Source: Pseudofrankia saprophytica (lineage in GTDB: Bacteria > Actinomycetota > Actinomycetes > Frankiales > Frankiaceae). Taken from it: a DNA stretch of 64,000 nucleotides. Where the stretch lies: the NCBI RefSeq assembly GCF_000235425.2, contig NZ_KI912266.1, positions 5,507,482 to 5,571,481 on the forward strand, written 5' to 3'. The notes beneath the pieces were generated by a model. It had not been told where the DNA came from. It was given only the letters and a program-made list of their open reading frames with translations, and made no database searches. This document shows positions 1 to 8,478 of this stretch, piece by piece (the first letter of the stretch is position 1; every line of letters begins with the position of its first letter). A program made the position numbers and the translations under genes.

Positions 1-25
1 GCCGTCGCGGTGGCGGGACGAGCTA

Positions 26-1336
26 GTGGCCGAGGCCGAACGCGCCGCCGCCCGGTTCCAGACCTCGCGGCGGCGCCGAGTCCGCCGCCTCACCACCGTC
101 AGCGTCTTCCTGGTCCTCGCCGTCTCGACGTTCGCCGGGCTCGCCGCCGCGCGCCGTTTCGTGGAGCCGGAGGTCGAGACCGAGGACACCATCAACAGCC
201 CCGCCGCGCAGTGGTTCCTCGTCTTCGTCCTCGTGCTGCTCGCCACCGCCACGATCTCGATGATCGTGATCGGCGGTGCGCGCAACGAGGACGACGGGCG
301 CCGGCGCAGGCGCTGGCGACGGGTCGGCTCGGGCCTGGCCGCGGATCCCGACCTGGCGGCGGCCGGGCCGGAGGCGATCGGCGCCCTCGGTCACCGGCTG
401 GTGTACGCCGCCGCGCTGGGGCACGCGCCCGCGGCGGTGAAGCCGTTCGAGTCCGACGAGTCGCCCGAGGCGGCGGCCTGGACCGCCCGCGGCGGCACGC
501 CACGCCAGATCACCATCCGGTTCGAGACCGGGATCGACACCCGCGGTCTCGGCGCCTCCCGAGGTAACGACACCCATGGCGAAGCGCGCGAACGCTACGG
601 GCCTGGCCGCCTCAGGTACCACACCGACGTCGACGATCCGGCCGGCGGGACGGGCGCGGAGACGCTGGCCGCCGGGGAGGTGGTGCGCGTCTGGCACGCG
701 CCGTCCGGCGCCTGGTGGCTGGCGGTGCACGACGGTGCCTCCGGCCACGCGGTCGCGCGCCGGCTCGGCCTGGACGCCGCGGTGTGCCCACCCGGCGTCG
801 GATCGGTCGTGCGGCTGTCCCGGGACGTCGGCGCGCGTACCTGGTCGGTCGACGTCCTGGAGCTGGCGCCGGCACAGCTGGGCGTCGCCGCCAGGCCGGA
901 TCCGACGGCGCTGCTCGACGTCGCCGACCTGCGGCCGCTGTTTCCGGGCCGCCAGATCGAGGCCCTACCACTGGCCCTCGGGAATGTCAGCAGCTTCCGG
1001 GCCCGCGGGGCGGGCGGCCCCGCGGTGACCATCCAGTGCCTGGTGTTCACGGCTGGCCCGCTGCGGACATTGCTGATGGCCGGTTCGCGTCGGCGGCGGC
1101 TGCCCGTGCCGGGCCAGGTCTACCTGCGCGGCCGCGTCCGAGCGGTGGTCCTAGTCGGCGATCTCACCGTGGCCGTCGACATCACCGGGCGCCGCGTCGA
1201 GGATCGGCGGGCCCTGCTCACCACGCTGGCCTGGACCGTGTCGGCCCGGCTCGGCGTTCCCGTCGGCGATCCCCCCGGCTCACCCACAGGGTCCGCGCAC
1301 GAGCGTGTGACGCCTCAGGTGCGACGCGGCGGCTGA
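26..1336 (+). CDS. Membrane protein of unknown function, possibly 5'-partial
   Basis: I do not recognise a family. The N-terminus is Arg-rich. Two hydrophobic segments follow at about residues 22-42 and 62-84, the second running WFLVFVLVLLATATISMIV. After that comes an Arg-rich stretch and a long soluble region of about 340 residues, presumably cytoplasmic. The GTG at 26 has no clean Shine-Dalgarno, and the frame stays open back to base 2, so the real start may lie before the window. The gene ends 35 bp before the convergent efflux-pump gene. The reading frame is supported by strong third-position GC bias. The role is unknown; a membrane-anchored scaffold or signalling protein is only a guess. 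Confidence 0.6.
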   Translation: MAEAERAAARFQTSRRRRVRRLTTVSVFLVLAVSTFAGLAAARRFVEPEVETEDTINSPAAQWFLVFVLVLLATATISMIVIGGARNEDDGRRRRRWRRVGSGLAADPDLAAAGPEAIGALGHRLVYAAALGHAPAAVKPFESDESPEAAAWTARGGTPRQITIRFETGIDTRGLGASRGNDTHGEARERYGPGRLRYHTDVDDPAGGTGAETLAAGEVVRVWHAPSGAWWLAVHDGASGHAVARRLGLDAAVCPPGVGSVVRLSRDVGARTWSVDVLELAPAQLGVAARPDPTALLDVADLRPLFPGRQIEALPLALGNVSSFRARGAGGPAVTIQCLVFTAGPLRTLLMAGSRRRRLPVPGQVYLRGRVRAVVLVGDLTVAVDITGRRVEDRRALLTTLAWTVSARLGVPVGDPPGSPTGSAHERVTPQVRRGG

Positions 1337-1371
1337 TGGAGGCAGTGTCCGATCTCGGGCTCTGAGGCGGC

Positions 1372-2970
1372 CTAGTGGACGACGACGGCGGCGCCGTCGC
1401 TGTTGGCTCCTCGTCGGACCAGGAGGGCCAGCGCCGCGGCGACGAGGGTGGCGACGCCAGCGACGACGAGTGACGTGTGCAGACCGGTCATGAAGGCCGA
1501 GTGGCTGCCCGCCGTCACGGCGGCCTGCACCGATTCCGGCGCACCGGTGACCCTGGGCGCGACTCCCTGGCTGATGAGCTCGTTCGAGCCGGTCAGGCGG
1601 TTCGCGACGTCGGCGGGAGCGCCGGCGCCGGTCAGTTTGTCGATCAGAACCGAGCCCACCCGGCTGCTGAGGATGGAGCCCAGCACAGCGGTGCCGATGA
1701 CGCCACCCAGCTGCAGTGCCGTCGTCTGCAGGCCACCGGCGACCCCGGCGTCGTCCACCGGCGCGTTGCCGATGATCGCCTCCGCGCTCGCGGTGATGAC
1801 CAGGCCCATCCCGATGCCGAGCATGAGAAGCGACGGCCACAGCGCGCCGAAACCGGAGCCGATCTCGAGCCTGGTCAGGAGGAGCAACGCGACCCCGGAC
1901 AGGACGAGCCCGGCCACCATCGGCGGCCGGGGCCCGAAGCGCTCGGTGACGTGGCCGGAGATCGGCCCCATGATCATCATTACCAGAGACAGCGGCAGGA
2001 TGTGCACGCCGGTCCCGATGGGCGAGACACCCTGGACGTTCTGCAGGAACAGCGTGACGAAGAACAGCACGCCGAACAACGCGAAGAAGTTGATGACGAG
2101 GACCGCGCTGCTCACCGAGATCGACCGGTTGGTGAACAGCCGCATCGGCAGCAGCGGAGCAGGCACCCGGGTTTCGATCACTACGAACAGAGCCAGCACG
2201 GCCAGGCCGGCGATGACGAAGGCGAGCGTCTTCACATCCGTCCACCCCCAGCTGGACGCCTTGATCAGGCCAAAAATGACGCCGAACAGGCCGCCGGACA
2301 GGGTGACGATGCCGGGAATGTCATGGCGCTGGCCCACGCTCTCGCTCTGGGACTCGCGCAGCACTGCCAGGCCCACGCCCAGCGCGAGCGCGCCCATCGG
2401 CACGTTGATGTAGAAGACCGACTCCCAGCTCACGTGCTCGACCAGCAGGCCCCCGATGATCGGCCCGCCGGCGATCGAGACGGACGACGCGCCGCTCCAG
2501 ATCCCGATCGCCCGGTTCAGCTCTCTGGGCGAGAACGCGCCGCGCAGGATGGCGAGCGTGTTCGGCAGCAGCAGGGCTCCGAACGCGCCCTGGACCGCCC
2601 GGAACGCGATGATCCCGACGATGTTGCCGACCAGGCCGATCGCCAGCGATGAGAGACCGAACCCCACCACACCGATAAGGAAGATCCGCTTACGGCCGTA
2701 GCGGTCGCCGAGGTTTCCGCCGAAGATCAGCAGCGCCGCCAGGGCCAGCAGATAGGAGTTGGTGATCCACTGCAGGTCGGTCAGCGAGGCGTTGAGGTCC
2801 TCGGCGATCCGCGGGTTCGCGATCGACACGACGGTCCCGTCCAGGCCGACCATGATGACGCCGAGGGCAACGCTCACCAGGGCCCACCAGGGATTACCCC
2901 GCCGGCCAGTCGCGCCCGCCACCGAGGCGGAGCCCGTCCGATGATCATCGGCGACGACGTGCTGTGACAT
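1372..2970 (-). CDS. MFS drug efflux transporter, DHA2 (EmrB/QacA) family
   Basis: A 532-residue inner-membrane H+-antiporter of the 14-helix DHA2 type, which exports hydrophobic compounds or drugs. The first helix carries LDGTVVSIANPRI, a DHA2 hallmark. The cytoplasmic loop 2-3 has motif A as GNLGDRYGRKR, and hydrophobic helices continue to near the C-terminus. I chose the ATG at 2970 because AAGGGAT lies about 8 bases upstream; an in-frame start at 3018 would add a non-conserved Arg-rich leader reaching into the promoter. It is divergent from a TetR gene at 3094, the standard arrangement for a locally repressed pump. The substrate cannot be deduced. Confidence 0.93.
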   Translation of the reverse strand: MSQHVVADDHRTGSASVAGATGRRGNPWWALVSVALGVIMVGLDGTVVSIANPRIAEDLNASLTDLQWITNSYLLALAALLIFGGNLGDRYGRKRIFLIGVVGFGLSSLAIGLVGNIVGIIAFRAVQGAFGALLLPNTLAILRGAFSPRELNRAIGIWSGASSVSIAGGPIIGGLLVEHVSWESVFYINVPMGALALGVGLAVLRESQSESVGQRHDIPGIVTLSGGLFGVIFGLIKASSWGWTDVKTLAFVIAGLAVLALFVVIETRVPAPLLPMRLFTNRSISVSSAVLVINFFALFGVLFFVTLFLQNVQGVSPIGTGVHILPLSLVMMIMGPISGHVTERFGPRPPMVAGLVLSGVALLLLTRLEIGSGFGALWPSLLMLGIGMGLVITASAEAIIGNAPVDDAGVAGGLQTTALQLGGVIGTAVLGSILSSRVGSVLIDKLTGAGAPADVANRLTGSNELISQGVAPRVTGAPESVQAAVTAGSHSAFMTGLHTSLVVAGVATLVAAALALLVRRGANSDGAAVVVH

Positions 2971-3020
2971 GGCGCCATCCCTTCGTCGAGCACGCGGCGG
3001 TCGTCGGAAGCGATACAAGT

Positions 3021-3070
3021 GGAGGAGATCTTCCGGATAACCCTAGCAGGGTAAACGGAGGATCGCCTCC
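3021..3070. promoter_or_regulatory. Divergent promoter/operator region between efflux pump and TetR
   Basis: Two short perfect dyads lie in the gap: ACCCT-AGC-AGGGT at 3040-3052 and GGAGG-ATCG-CCTCC at 3057-3070. A third, imperfect one (GGAGGAGATCTTCC) is at 3021-3034. They sit where a TetR dimer would block both promoters. Which of them is the true operator is inference. Confidence 0.5.
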
Positions 3071-3093
3071 AGATAGGAAGGTAGGCTCGTCAC

Positions 3094-3828
3094 ATGGACG
3101 GTCCGCGACTCGGCGGGAACGAGGTGATGGCCGCCGGGTCGACCAGGCGGTCAGGCCCCGCGCTGCGGGTCGACGCCGAGCGCAACCGCGAGCGCATTCT
3201 GCGGGCCGCACGGGAGGTGTTCTCCGAGCGCGGCATCGAGGTCGGCCTGGAGGAGATCGCGCGGCGCGCCGGGGTCGGCATCGCCACGCTCTACCGCCGG
3301 TTCCCGACCAGGGCCGACCTGCTCGAGGCGAGCATCGAGGAGAACATCCGCGACTACCGGGCCGCCGTCGGCCGGGCGTTGGAGAACCCCATCCCCTGGG
3401 CGGGCTTCCGAGAGCTCATCGAGTACCTCTGCGGCGCGCAGGCGGCGGACGCGGGCCTGCGTGACCTGATCACCCTGCGGTTTCCCTCGTCCAGCGCGGT
3501 CGAGGAGCTCAAGGCGGAAGCACACGCGGAGCTGGAGGAGCTCGTCGCCCGGGCCCAGCGGAACGGCTCCCTGCGGCCCGACTTCGTCGCCGCCGACATC
3601 GGCCTCCTGCTGCTCGCCAACGCCGGACTGGCCGCCGCGACCCACGAGGCCGCGCCCGACGCCTGGCGCCGCTTCACCGCCTACCTCCTCGACGCCTTCC
3701 GGGCCGAGGGATCGACGCGGACCGATCCGATACCGGCCGCGCCCACCGCGGACCAGATCGAACGTTCCGTGCAGAGCATGGTCACCACGGTCCACCGAGG
3801 CCGCCCCCCGGTCCATCAGGATCTGTAG
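3094..3828 (+). CDS. TetR/AcrR family transcriptional regulator
   Basis: A 244-residue TetR repressor. The N-terminal helix-turn-helix covers about residues 28-75 (RERILRAAREVFSERG, then GVGIATLYRRFPTRADLLEA). The remainder is a variable ligand-binding helical domain. GGAAGG precedes the ATG at 3094; the ATG at 3127 is an alternative that would trim eleven non-conserved residues. Its divergent position next to the DHA2 pump suggests that it represses the pump and itself until an exported compound binds. Confidence 0.9.
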   Translation: MDGPRLGGNEVMAAGSTRRSGPALRVDAERNRERILRAAREVFSERGIEVGLEEIARRAGVGIATLYRRFPTRADLLEASIEENIRDYRAAVGRALENPIPWAGFRELIEYLCGAQAADAGLRDLITLRFPSSSAVEELKAEAHAELEELVARAQRNGSLRPDFVAADIGLLLLANAGLAAATHEAAPDAWRRFTAYLLDAFRAEGSTRTDPIPAAPTADQIERSVQSMVTTVHRGRPPVHQDL

Positions 3829-3992
3829 ACCGGCGACCGCGACGCCCGTTCCCTCGATTCGGAAGGTCGGTTCGGAAGGCCGACGTCACAGGCCGCTTCA
3901 GGACACGTCCGAGCTCCGGTCACGGCCCGGGCGAGGCGTGGCTGCCGCCGGCCGGGTGGGTCGGCGTGCCGAGGCTCTGGCCTTTCTGACGA

Positions 3993-4838
3993 CTACCCGC
4001 GCTGATCGGGCAGGCCACGCCGAAGGGCGGTCGTCGCCAGGGTGGTGTAGCGCATCGTGAAGTAGCCGCCCAGGGAGTCGATGGCGTCCCCGACCGCGGC
4101 CAGTATCTCGGCCAGCTGGTCGGAGCGGAGCTGGGTGAGGCCGCCGGTGGTGGGGAGCAGGGCCAGCCACTGGTCGCGCGTGTAGGACTGCTCCCAGTCG
4201 AATCGCCATTGTTCCGGGTCGTCGAACCGTTCGGTCTCGCGGATCCTGTCGGCGATCATCGCGTACCCCGCCTGGTATATCTCCAAGGGGCGTCGAGCCG
4301 GCTGACCACGCAGCGGCGAATCGGGCGCCACCCGCCGGTAGGCGGCCGCGAACGGCTCGGCCACCTCGGCTGGCGGCTCGAACACGTGCCCGAAGATCGC
4401 CAGTCGCCCGTCCGGACGCAGCACCCGGGCCGCCTTTTCGGCACCGGTGACCGGATCCACCCAGTGCCACGACTGGGCGGCAACCACCGCGTCGAACGTC
4501 CGGCCCGCCGGCTGCCACGCCTCCAGGGTCGCGACCTCGACCCGCACACCGCGGGATCGCGCGAAGTCGGCCATCCTCGCGTCCGGCTCGACGCCAAGCA
4601 CGACGCAGCCGGCGGCCTTGAACTGCCGAGCCGCGATGCCGGTCCCGCAGCCGACGTCGAGCACGTCACGCCCCGGGCTCCCCGCGACGATCCGCGCCAC
4701 CAGCGCATCGGGGTAGCCGGGCCTGGCCTGGTCATAGCGTCGCGCGTTCGTGCCGAACGACTCGGCCATCCGCCGGGCCTTGTGCAGCTCCGCTGGCGGT
4801 TCTCCCGTCTCACGCGGTTCTCGCGGCAAAGTGGGCAT
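3993..4838 (-). CDS. Class I SAM-dependent methyltransferase
   Basis: A 281-residue soluble methyltransferase of the Methyltransf_11/25 type. Motif I is DVLDVGCGTGIAARQF at about residues 58-73, followed by an acidic strand-2 residue (VLGVEPDARM) and the post-motif FDAVVAAQSWHWVDP, which resembles small-molecule methyltransferases. Its start codon lies inside a large inverted repeat shared with the divergent TetR gene at 4911, so the TetR very likely controls it directly. The substrate is not evident. Confidence 0.9.
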   Translation of the reverse strand: MPTLPREPRETGEPPAELHKARRMAESFGTNARRYDQARPGYPDALVARIVAGSPGRDVLDVGCGTGIAARQFKAAGCVVLGVEPDARMADFARSRGVRVEVATLEAWQPAGRTFDAVVAAQSWHWVDPVTGAEKAARVLRPDGRLAIFGHVFEPPAEVAEPFAAAYRRVAPDSPLRGQPARRPLEIYQAGYAMIADRIRETERFDDPEQWRFDWEQSYTRDQWLALLPTTGGLTQLRSDQLAEILAAVGDAIDSLGGYFTMRYTTLATTALRRGLPDQRG

Positions 4839-4867
4839 GCGCCCACTTTAATGGGCGCATGCCCACT
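4830..4867. promoter_or_regulatory. Perfect 16-bp inverted repeat, probable double TetR operator
   Basis: AGTGGGCATGCGCCCA at 4830-4845 is repeated as its exact reverse complement at 4852-4867, with the 6-base spacer CTTTAA. Each arm is itself a dyad (GTGGGC-ATGC-GCCCAC and TGGGC-GCAT-GCCCA). Two TetR dimers could therefore bind side by side. The left arm covers the start codon of the methyltransferase gene (ATG complement at 4836-4838). The TetR gene begins 44 bases to the right. Confidence 0.8.
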
Positions 4868-4910
4868 GGGCTACGGAGGCCACCGGGCGGATCGATGGGA
4901 GGATCTGTGC

Positions 4911-5513
4911 GTGCCGACTGGGGTGCATCTTCGCGACGCGCGGCAGCAGCTGTTCGACGCCGCCGAACGCGTACTGCTGCGGGCCGGGCCGCATGGCCTG
5001 ACCAGCCGGGCCGTCACCGACGAGGCGGGCTGCGCCAAGGGCGTCCTGCACCGGCACTTCACCGACTTCGACGCCTTCCTCACCGAACTCGTGCTCGATC
5101 GGGCCGCGCAGCTCGAGACACGGGCCAGCGAGCTGCGCGAGTCCGCCGGCGCCGGCACGGTGGCCGACAACCTCACCAGCGCGCTGACCACGCTGTTCGG
5201 GCCGGTTCCGGTGGCGATCATCCCGCTCGTCACCTTCCGGGACGAGCTACGCGCTCGGCTGCGGCAAGCCCGGCCGGGAGGCGGCATCACGATCCTCGCC
5301 CAGGCCACGGCCGCGATCTCCGCCTACCTGGCCGACGAGCGTGATCTCGGCCGTATCGCCGCCGATGCCGACATTGACTCGCTCACCCTCTCCCTGGTCG
5401 GTGGCGGGCATCTGCTGTTCGCGGACCGCGACCTGGGTGCGCCGGCCCCGGCAATCGTCAACAAGCTGGTGACAACGGTGCTCGCCGACGTCGTGCAACG
5501 GCGGCCACGCTGA
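4911..5513 (+). CDS. TetR family transcriptional regulator
   Basis: A 200-residue TetR protein. The DNA-binding domain spans about residues 8-55, with LFDAAERVLLRAGPHGLTSR then GCAKGVLHRHFTDFDAFLTE. The GTG at 4911 is chosen because GGGAGG ends about 7 bases upstream. Earlier in-frame ATGs would place the N-terminus inside the inverted repeat and add non-conserved residues. It is divergent from the methyltransferase and most likely represses that gene and its own through the double dyad at 4830-4867. The ligand is unknown. Confidence 0.9.
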   Translation: MPTGVHLRDARQQLFDAAERVLLRAGPHGLTSRAVTDEAGCAKGVLHRHFTDFDAFLTELVLDRAAQLETRASELRESAGAGTVADNLTSALTTLFGPVPVAIIPLVTFRDELRARLRQARPGGGITILAQATAAISAYLADERDLGRIAADADIDSLTLSLVGGGHLLFADRDLGAPAPAIVNKLVTTVLADVVQRRPR

Positions 5514-5544
5514 CGGCCGAGAATGTCGGAGGCTTGCCAGGTAA

Positions 5545-6318
5545 ATGTCAGGATTCTTGTCTGGTCAGTGCCCGGTCCGTACCATGAGCCGCGTGGCCAG
5601 TGAATCCGAACGCGTCAGCCGACTGCTCGACGCACAGACTAAGGCGTCCGAGCTTCTTCGCGAGGTCGAACGTCGTGGCCTCATTTCCGCGGGCCGGAGC
5701 GAGCAACGTGTCAGTAACGACATCCGCGACCTCGCCACGCAGCTGTTCGGCGTGCGCCAGCACTGGCACAAACGCATCGTCCGGGCGGGTCCGAACACCC
5801 TCCAGCCATACGACGAGAATCCTCCCGACCGGGTGATCGGCGATGACGACATCGTGTTCTGCGATTTCGGCCCCGTTTTCGACGGATGGGAGGGCGACTA
5901 CGGGCGGACCTTCGTCCTGGGCGACGACCCGGTCAAACATCGCCTGCGTAACGACCTGTCACTGGTGTTCGAGGCCGGGCGCCGCCACTTCGAGGATCAC
6001 CCGGACATCACCGGGGAGCAGCTGTTCGCCGCGGTCGAGAAGCTCGCGGCCGACGCCGGCTGGGAATACGGGAGCCCACTCGCCGGCCACCTCGTGGGCG
6101 AGTTCCCGCACGACCGTATCCCCGGCAACCGCGTCGAGTACTACATCACGCCGGGAAGCCAGCACCCGATGCGCCGGACGGACTCCGCCGGGCGGCCGTG
6201 CCACTGGATCCTCGAGATCCACCTCGTCGACCGGGAGCGGGGGTTCGGCGGGTTCTACGAGACCCTGCTCGACCTCGGCCACACCGCTTCGCCCGGCCTC
6301 ACCGACGCGATTCGATAA
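5545..6318 (+). CDS. M24-family metallopeptidase-like protein
   Basis: A 257-residue protein with the pita-bread fold signature of M24 enzymes (Xaa-Pro and methionine aminopeptidases, creatinase). The candidate metal ligands are all present: DFGPVFDGWEGDYGRTF gives two Asp 11 residues apart, then His in AGHLVGEFPHD, Glu in WILEIHLVD and Glu in GFYETLLD. It lacks the long N-terminal domain of creatinases. Substrate may be a peptide or a non-peptide C-N compound. The start is uncertain: ATG 5545 has GGAGG 12 bases upstream, while ATG 5584 would remove 13 non-conserved residues. It is convergent with the formate dehydrogenase gene. Confidence 0.8.
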   Translation: MSGFLSGQCPVRTMSRVASESERVSRLLDAQTKASELLREVERRGLISAGRSEQRVSNDIRDLATQLFGVRQHWHKRIVRAGPNTLQPYDENPPDRVIGDDDIVFCDFGPVFDGWEGDYGRTFVLGDDPVKHRLRNDLSLVFEAGRRHFEDHPDITGEQLFAAVEKLAADAGWEYGSPLAGHLVGEFPHDRIPGNRVEYYITPGSQHPMRRTDSAGRPCHWILEIHLVDRERGFGGFYETLLDLGHTASPGLTDAIR

Positions 6319-6393
6319 GCCGACGCCATTCGGCAAGCCGGCGCGATCCGATCCCGGCGACGTCCTGTCATCTCCCGGCCAGGCGGTCGTCGC

Positions 6394-7575
6394 TCAGCCC
6401 GGCGCTCCCGTGGTCGCGTTTCCCGCCGTGTAGGAATGAGCGCCGACGCCGGCGAGCGCGCCGCCCTGGACTATCAGGTACTCGTCGCGGATCGGCCGGT
6501 TCTCGAGCCAGCATTCGAGGATCTCGCGGGTGCCGGCGGCGTAGCGGGCCTGGGCGGACAGGGACGAGCCGGAGATGTGCGGTGTCATCCCGTGATGAGG
6601 CATCGTCCGCCACGGATGATCGGCGGCCGGCGGCTGGGGGAACCACACGTCGCCGGCGTAGCCCGCGAGTTGGCCGCTTTCCAGAGCCCGCACCACCGCG
6701 TCCCGGTCGCAGATCTTGGCACGGGCGGTGTTGATCAGATAGGCGCCACGCTTCATCGTGGCGATGAGCGCGTCGTCGAACAGACCCTCCGTCTCCGGGT
6801 GCAGCGGCGCGTTGATGGTGACGACGTCGCAGACCGGCACCAGGTCCCGCGTGGTCGGATGGAAGGTGAGCCCGAGGTCCCGCTCGACGTCCGTCGGCAG
6901 CCGGTGCCGGTCGGTGTAGTGCAGCTTCACGCCGAAGGGCGCCAGCCGGCGCAGCACGCCCAGCCCGATCCGGCCGGCGGCGACCGTCCCGACAGCCATG
7001 CCCTCCAGGTCGTAGGAGCGTTCCACGCAGTCGGCGATGTTCCATCCGCCGGACCGCACCCACTGGTGGGACGGCAGGTAGTTCCGCACCAGCGAGAGAA
7101 TCATCATCACCACGTGCTCGGCGACGCTGACGCTGTTGCAGTAGGTGACCTCGGCGACGGTGATTCCGTGCGCGATAGCCGCGTCCAGGTCCACGTGGTC
7201 GGAGCCGATCCCGGCGGTGATCGCGAGTTTCAGCTTCGGCGCCTTCGCGATCCGCTCGGCGGTCAGGTACGCCGGCCAGAAGGGCTGGGAAATCACGACA
7301 TCGGTGTCAGGTAGCTCGCGGTCAAAGACGGACTCCGCGCCGTCCTTGTCCGAGGTGACGACCAGTGAATGCCCGCCGCTTTCCAGGAAGCCACGCAGGC
7401 CGAGCTCTCCCGACACACTTCCCAGCAGCGTCCCCGGGGTGAAGTCGACCGCCCGCGGCGTGGGTAGCCGCTGCCCGTCGGGATAGGCTTCGAGAACCGG
7501 AAGGTCCGGCCGGGCGTACAAGCTGGGATATCCACCCACCGGATCGTCATAAAGAACGCAAAGAACCTTCACCAT
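6394..7575 (-). CDS. fdh: NAD-dependent formate dehydrogenase
   Basis: A 393-residue metal-free formate dehydrogenase of the D-2-hydroxyacid dehydrogenase superfamily, which oxidises formate to CO2 and makes NADH in the cytosol. It is very close in pattern to the Pseudomonas sp. 101 enzyme: it starts VKVLCVLYDDPVGGYP, then QPFWPAYLT, TAGIGSDHVDL and CNSVSVAEHVVMMILSLVRN. The nucleotide-binding loop is GTVAAGRIGLGVLRRL, with NAD-selecting Asp in HYTDRHR. The catalytic Arg (NTARAK) and His (TPHISG) are present. ATG 7575 is the start: GAGGGGAT is 5-6 bases upstream and the family N-terminus matches. No other C1 genes are adjacent, so the formate source is unknown. Confidence 0.96.
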   Translation of the reverse strand: MVKVLCVLYDDPVGGYPSLYARPDLPVLEAYPDGQRLPTPRAVDFTPGTLLGSVSGELGLRGFLESGGHSLVVTSDKDGAESVFDRELPDTDVVISQPFWPAYLTAERIAKAPKLKLAITAGIGSDHVDLDAAIAHGITVAEVTYCNSVSVAEHVVMMILSLVRNYLPSHQWVRSGGWNIADCVERSYDLEGMAVGTVAAGRIGLGVLRRLAPFGVKLHYTDRHRLPTDVERDLGLTFHPTTRDLVPVCDVVTINAPLHPETEGLFDDALIATMKRGAYLINTARAKICDRDAVVRALESGQLAGYAGDVWFPQPPAADHPWRTMPHHGMTPHISGSSLSAQARYAAGTREILECWLENRPIRDEYLIVQGGALAGVGAHSYTAGNATTGAPG

Positions 7576-8007
7576 GACATCCCCTCGCCTGGGCTCGCGG
7601 CAGGACGCCATCATCGGTTCCCCGCCACGGCACAGTCAAAGTGATGTCTTATATCGCGATGTAATTGACAGGCATCGCGCGGGAGGACGCTCAGCCGGTG
7701 GACGGGTGCTGAAGGCGCTTCCTGACCCGCACCATCCCGTCGACGTCCGCCAGCGTCACCCCGGCGCCGACCACTCCCCACACGTCGACGGGACCCGCCG
7801 CCGGCGACGCCTCAGCCGGCTCAGCCGGCTCAGCGGGCTCAGCGCCGACGAAGGCCGGTGGGGCGGCGCCCGCGACGTCGCGCTCCGCGGTGCCCGGGTA
7901 GAGAGTGAACGTGTACTTTCCCCGTGGGAAGGTGGCCGGTGGAGTCCGTGCTCAGCGGGGAGGTCGGCTCCGGTCTACGGCGCGCGCACACGCGAGAGAG
8001 GTCGTGC
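7576..8007. other. Intergenic region with formate dehydrogenase promoter and 9-bp repeats
   Basis: A gap of 432 bases between divergent genes. An AT-rich island near 7649-7664 contains the palindrome ATCGCGAT inside a longer imperfect dyad (TTAT...GTAA), plausible as an operator for the formate dehydrogenase gene. At 7811-7846 about four tandem 9-base units of CTCAGCCGG type occur. I see no convincing gene; frames open here lack codon bias and a ribosome binding site. Confidence 0.5.
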
Positions 8008-8478
8008 ATGGACAGGATCGACCGGCTGGAGGCGATCGAGGAGATCCGCAGCCTCAAGGCCCGCTACTTCCGTTACATGGACTCCAAGCTCTGGGACGAG
8101 CTGGCGTCAGTGTTCACGGAGGACATGAAGGTCATCACCCCGCGCGGTGACGTGTGGATGGAAGGTGGCGCGAACTACGCCGCGAGCCTCCGATCCAGTC
8201 TCACGACCGCCGTGTCGTGCCACCAGGGTCTGACGGGAGAGATCGAGATCCTCGACGAGGGGCACGCCACCGGCATCTGGGCGATGCAGGACGTCATCGA
8301 GTGGGCAGACCGGCACCCACGCGAGGGCTGGAAAAGCATTCTGGGTCGCGGTCATTACCACGAGACGTACCGCAAGGAGGGGGGCAGCTGGCGGATCGCC
8401 ACGCTGACCCTGACCCGGCTGCGGCTGGACATCGAGTGGCCGCGGGACACGACCGTTGGAGCGATCAGTGGGGCTTGA
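8008..8478 (+). CDS. SnoaL-like (NTF2-fold) protein
   Basis: A 156-residue alpha+beta barrel protein of the SnoaL_4 type (MDRIDRLEAIEEIRSLKARYFRYMDSK, then LASVFTEDMKV and YHETYRKEGGSWRI). Such proteins act as small cyclases, isomerases or dehydratases, or as non-catalytic partners in secondary metabolism and aromatic or steroid breakdown. ATG 8008 is selected because GAGAGAGG lies about 7 bases upstream and the conserved N-terminal helix begins there. It is the first gene of an operon ending at 10382. Confidence 0.85.
   Translation: MDRIDRLEAIEEIRSLKARYFRYMDSKLWDELASVFTEDMKVITPRGDVWMEGGANYAASLRSSLTTAVSCHQGLTGEIEILDEGHATGIWAMQDVIEWADRHPREGWKSILGRGHYHETYRKEGGSWRIATLTLTRLRLDIEWPRDTTVGAISGA

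Noticed and set aside
4209..4910. An upstream extension of the TetR gene at 4911
   Set aside because: The added residues are antisense to the methyltransferase and cross the operator; the GTG at 4911 has a good ribosome site and family-typical length.
7811..7846. 9-bp tandem units considered as a CRISPR or other repeat array
   Set aside because: The units are contiguous with no spacers and too short; simple slippage repeat.
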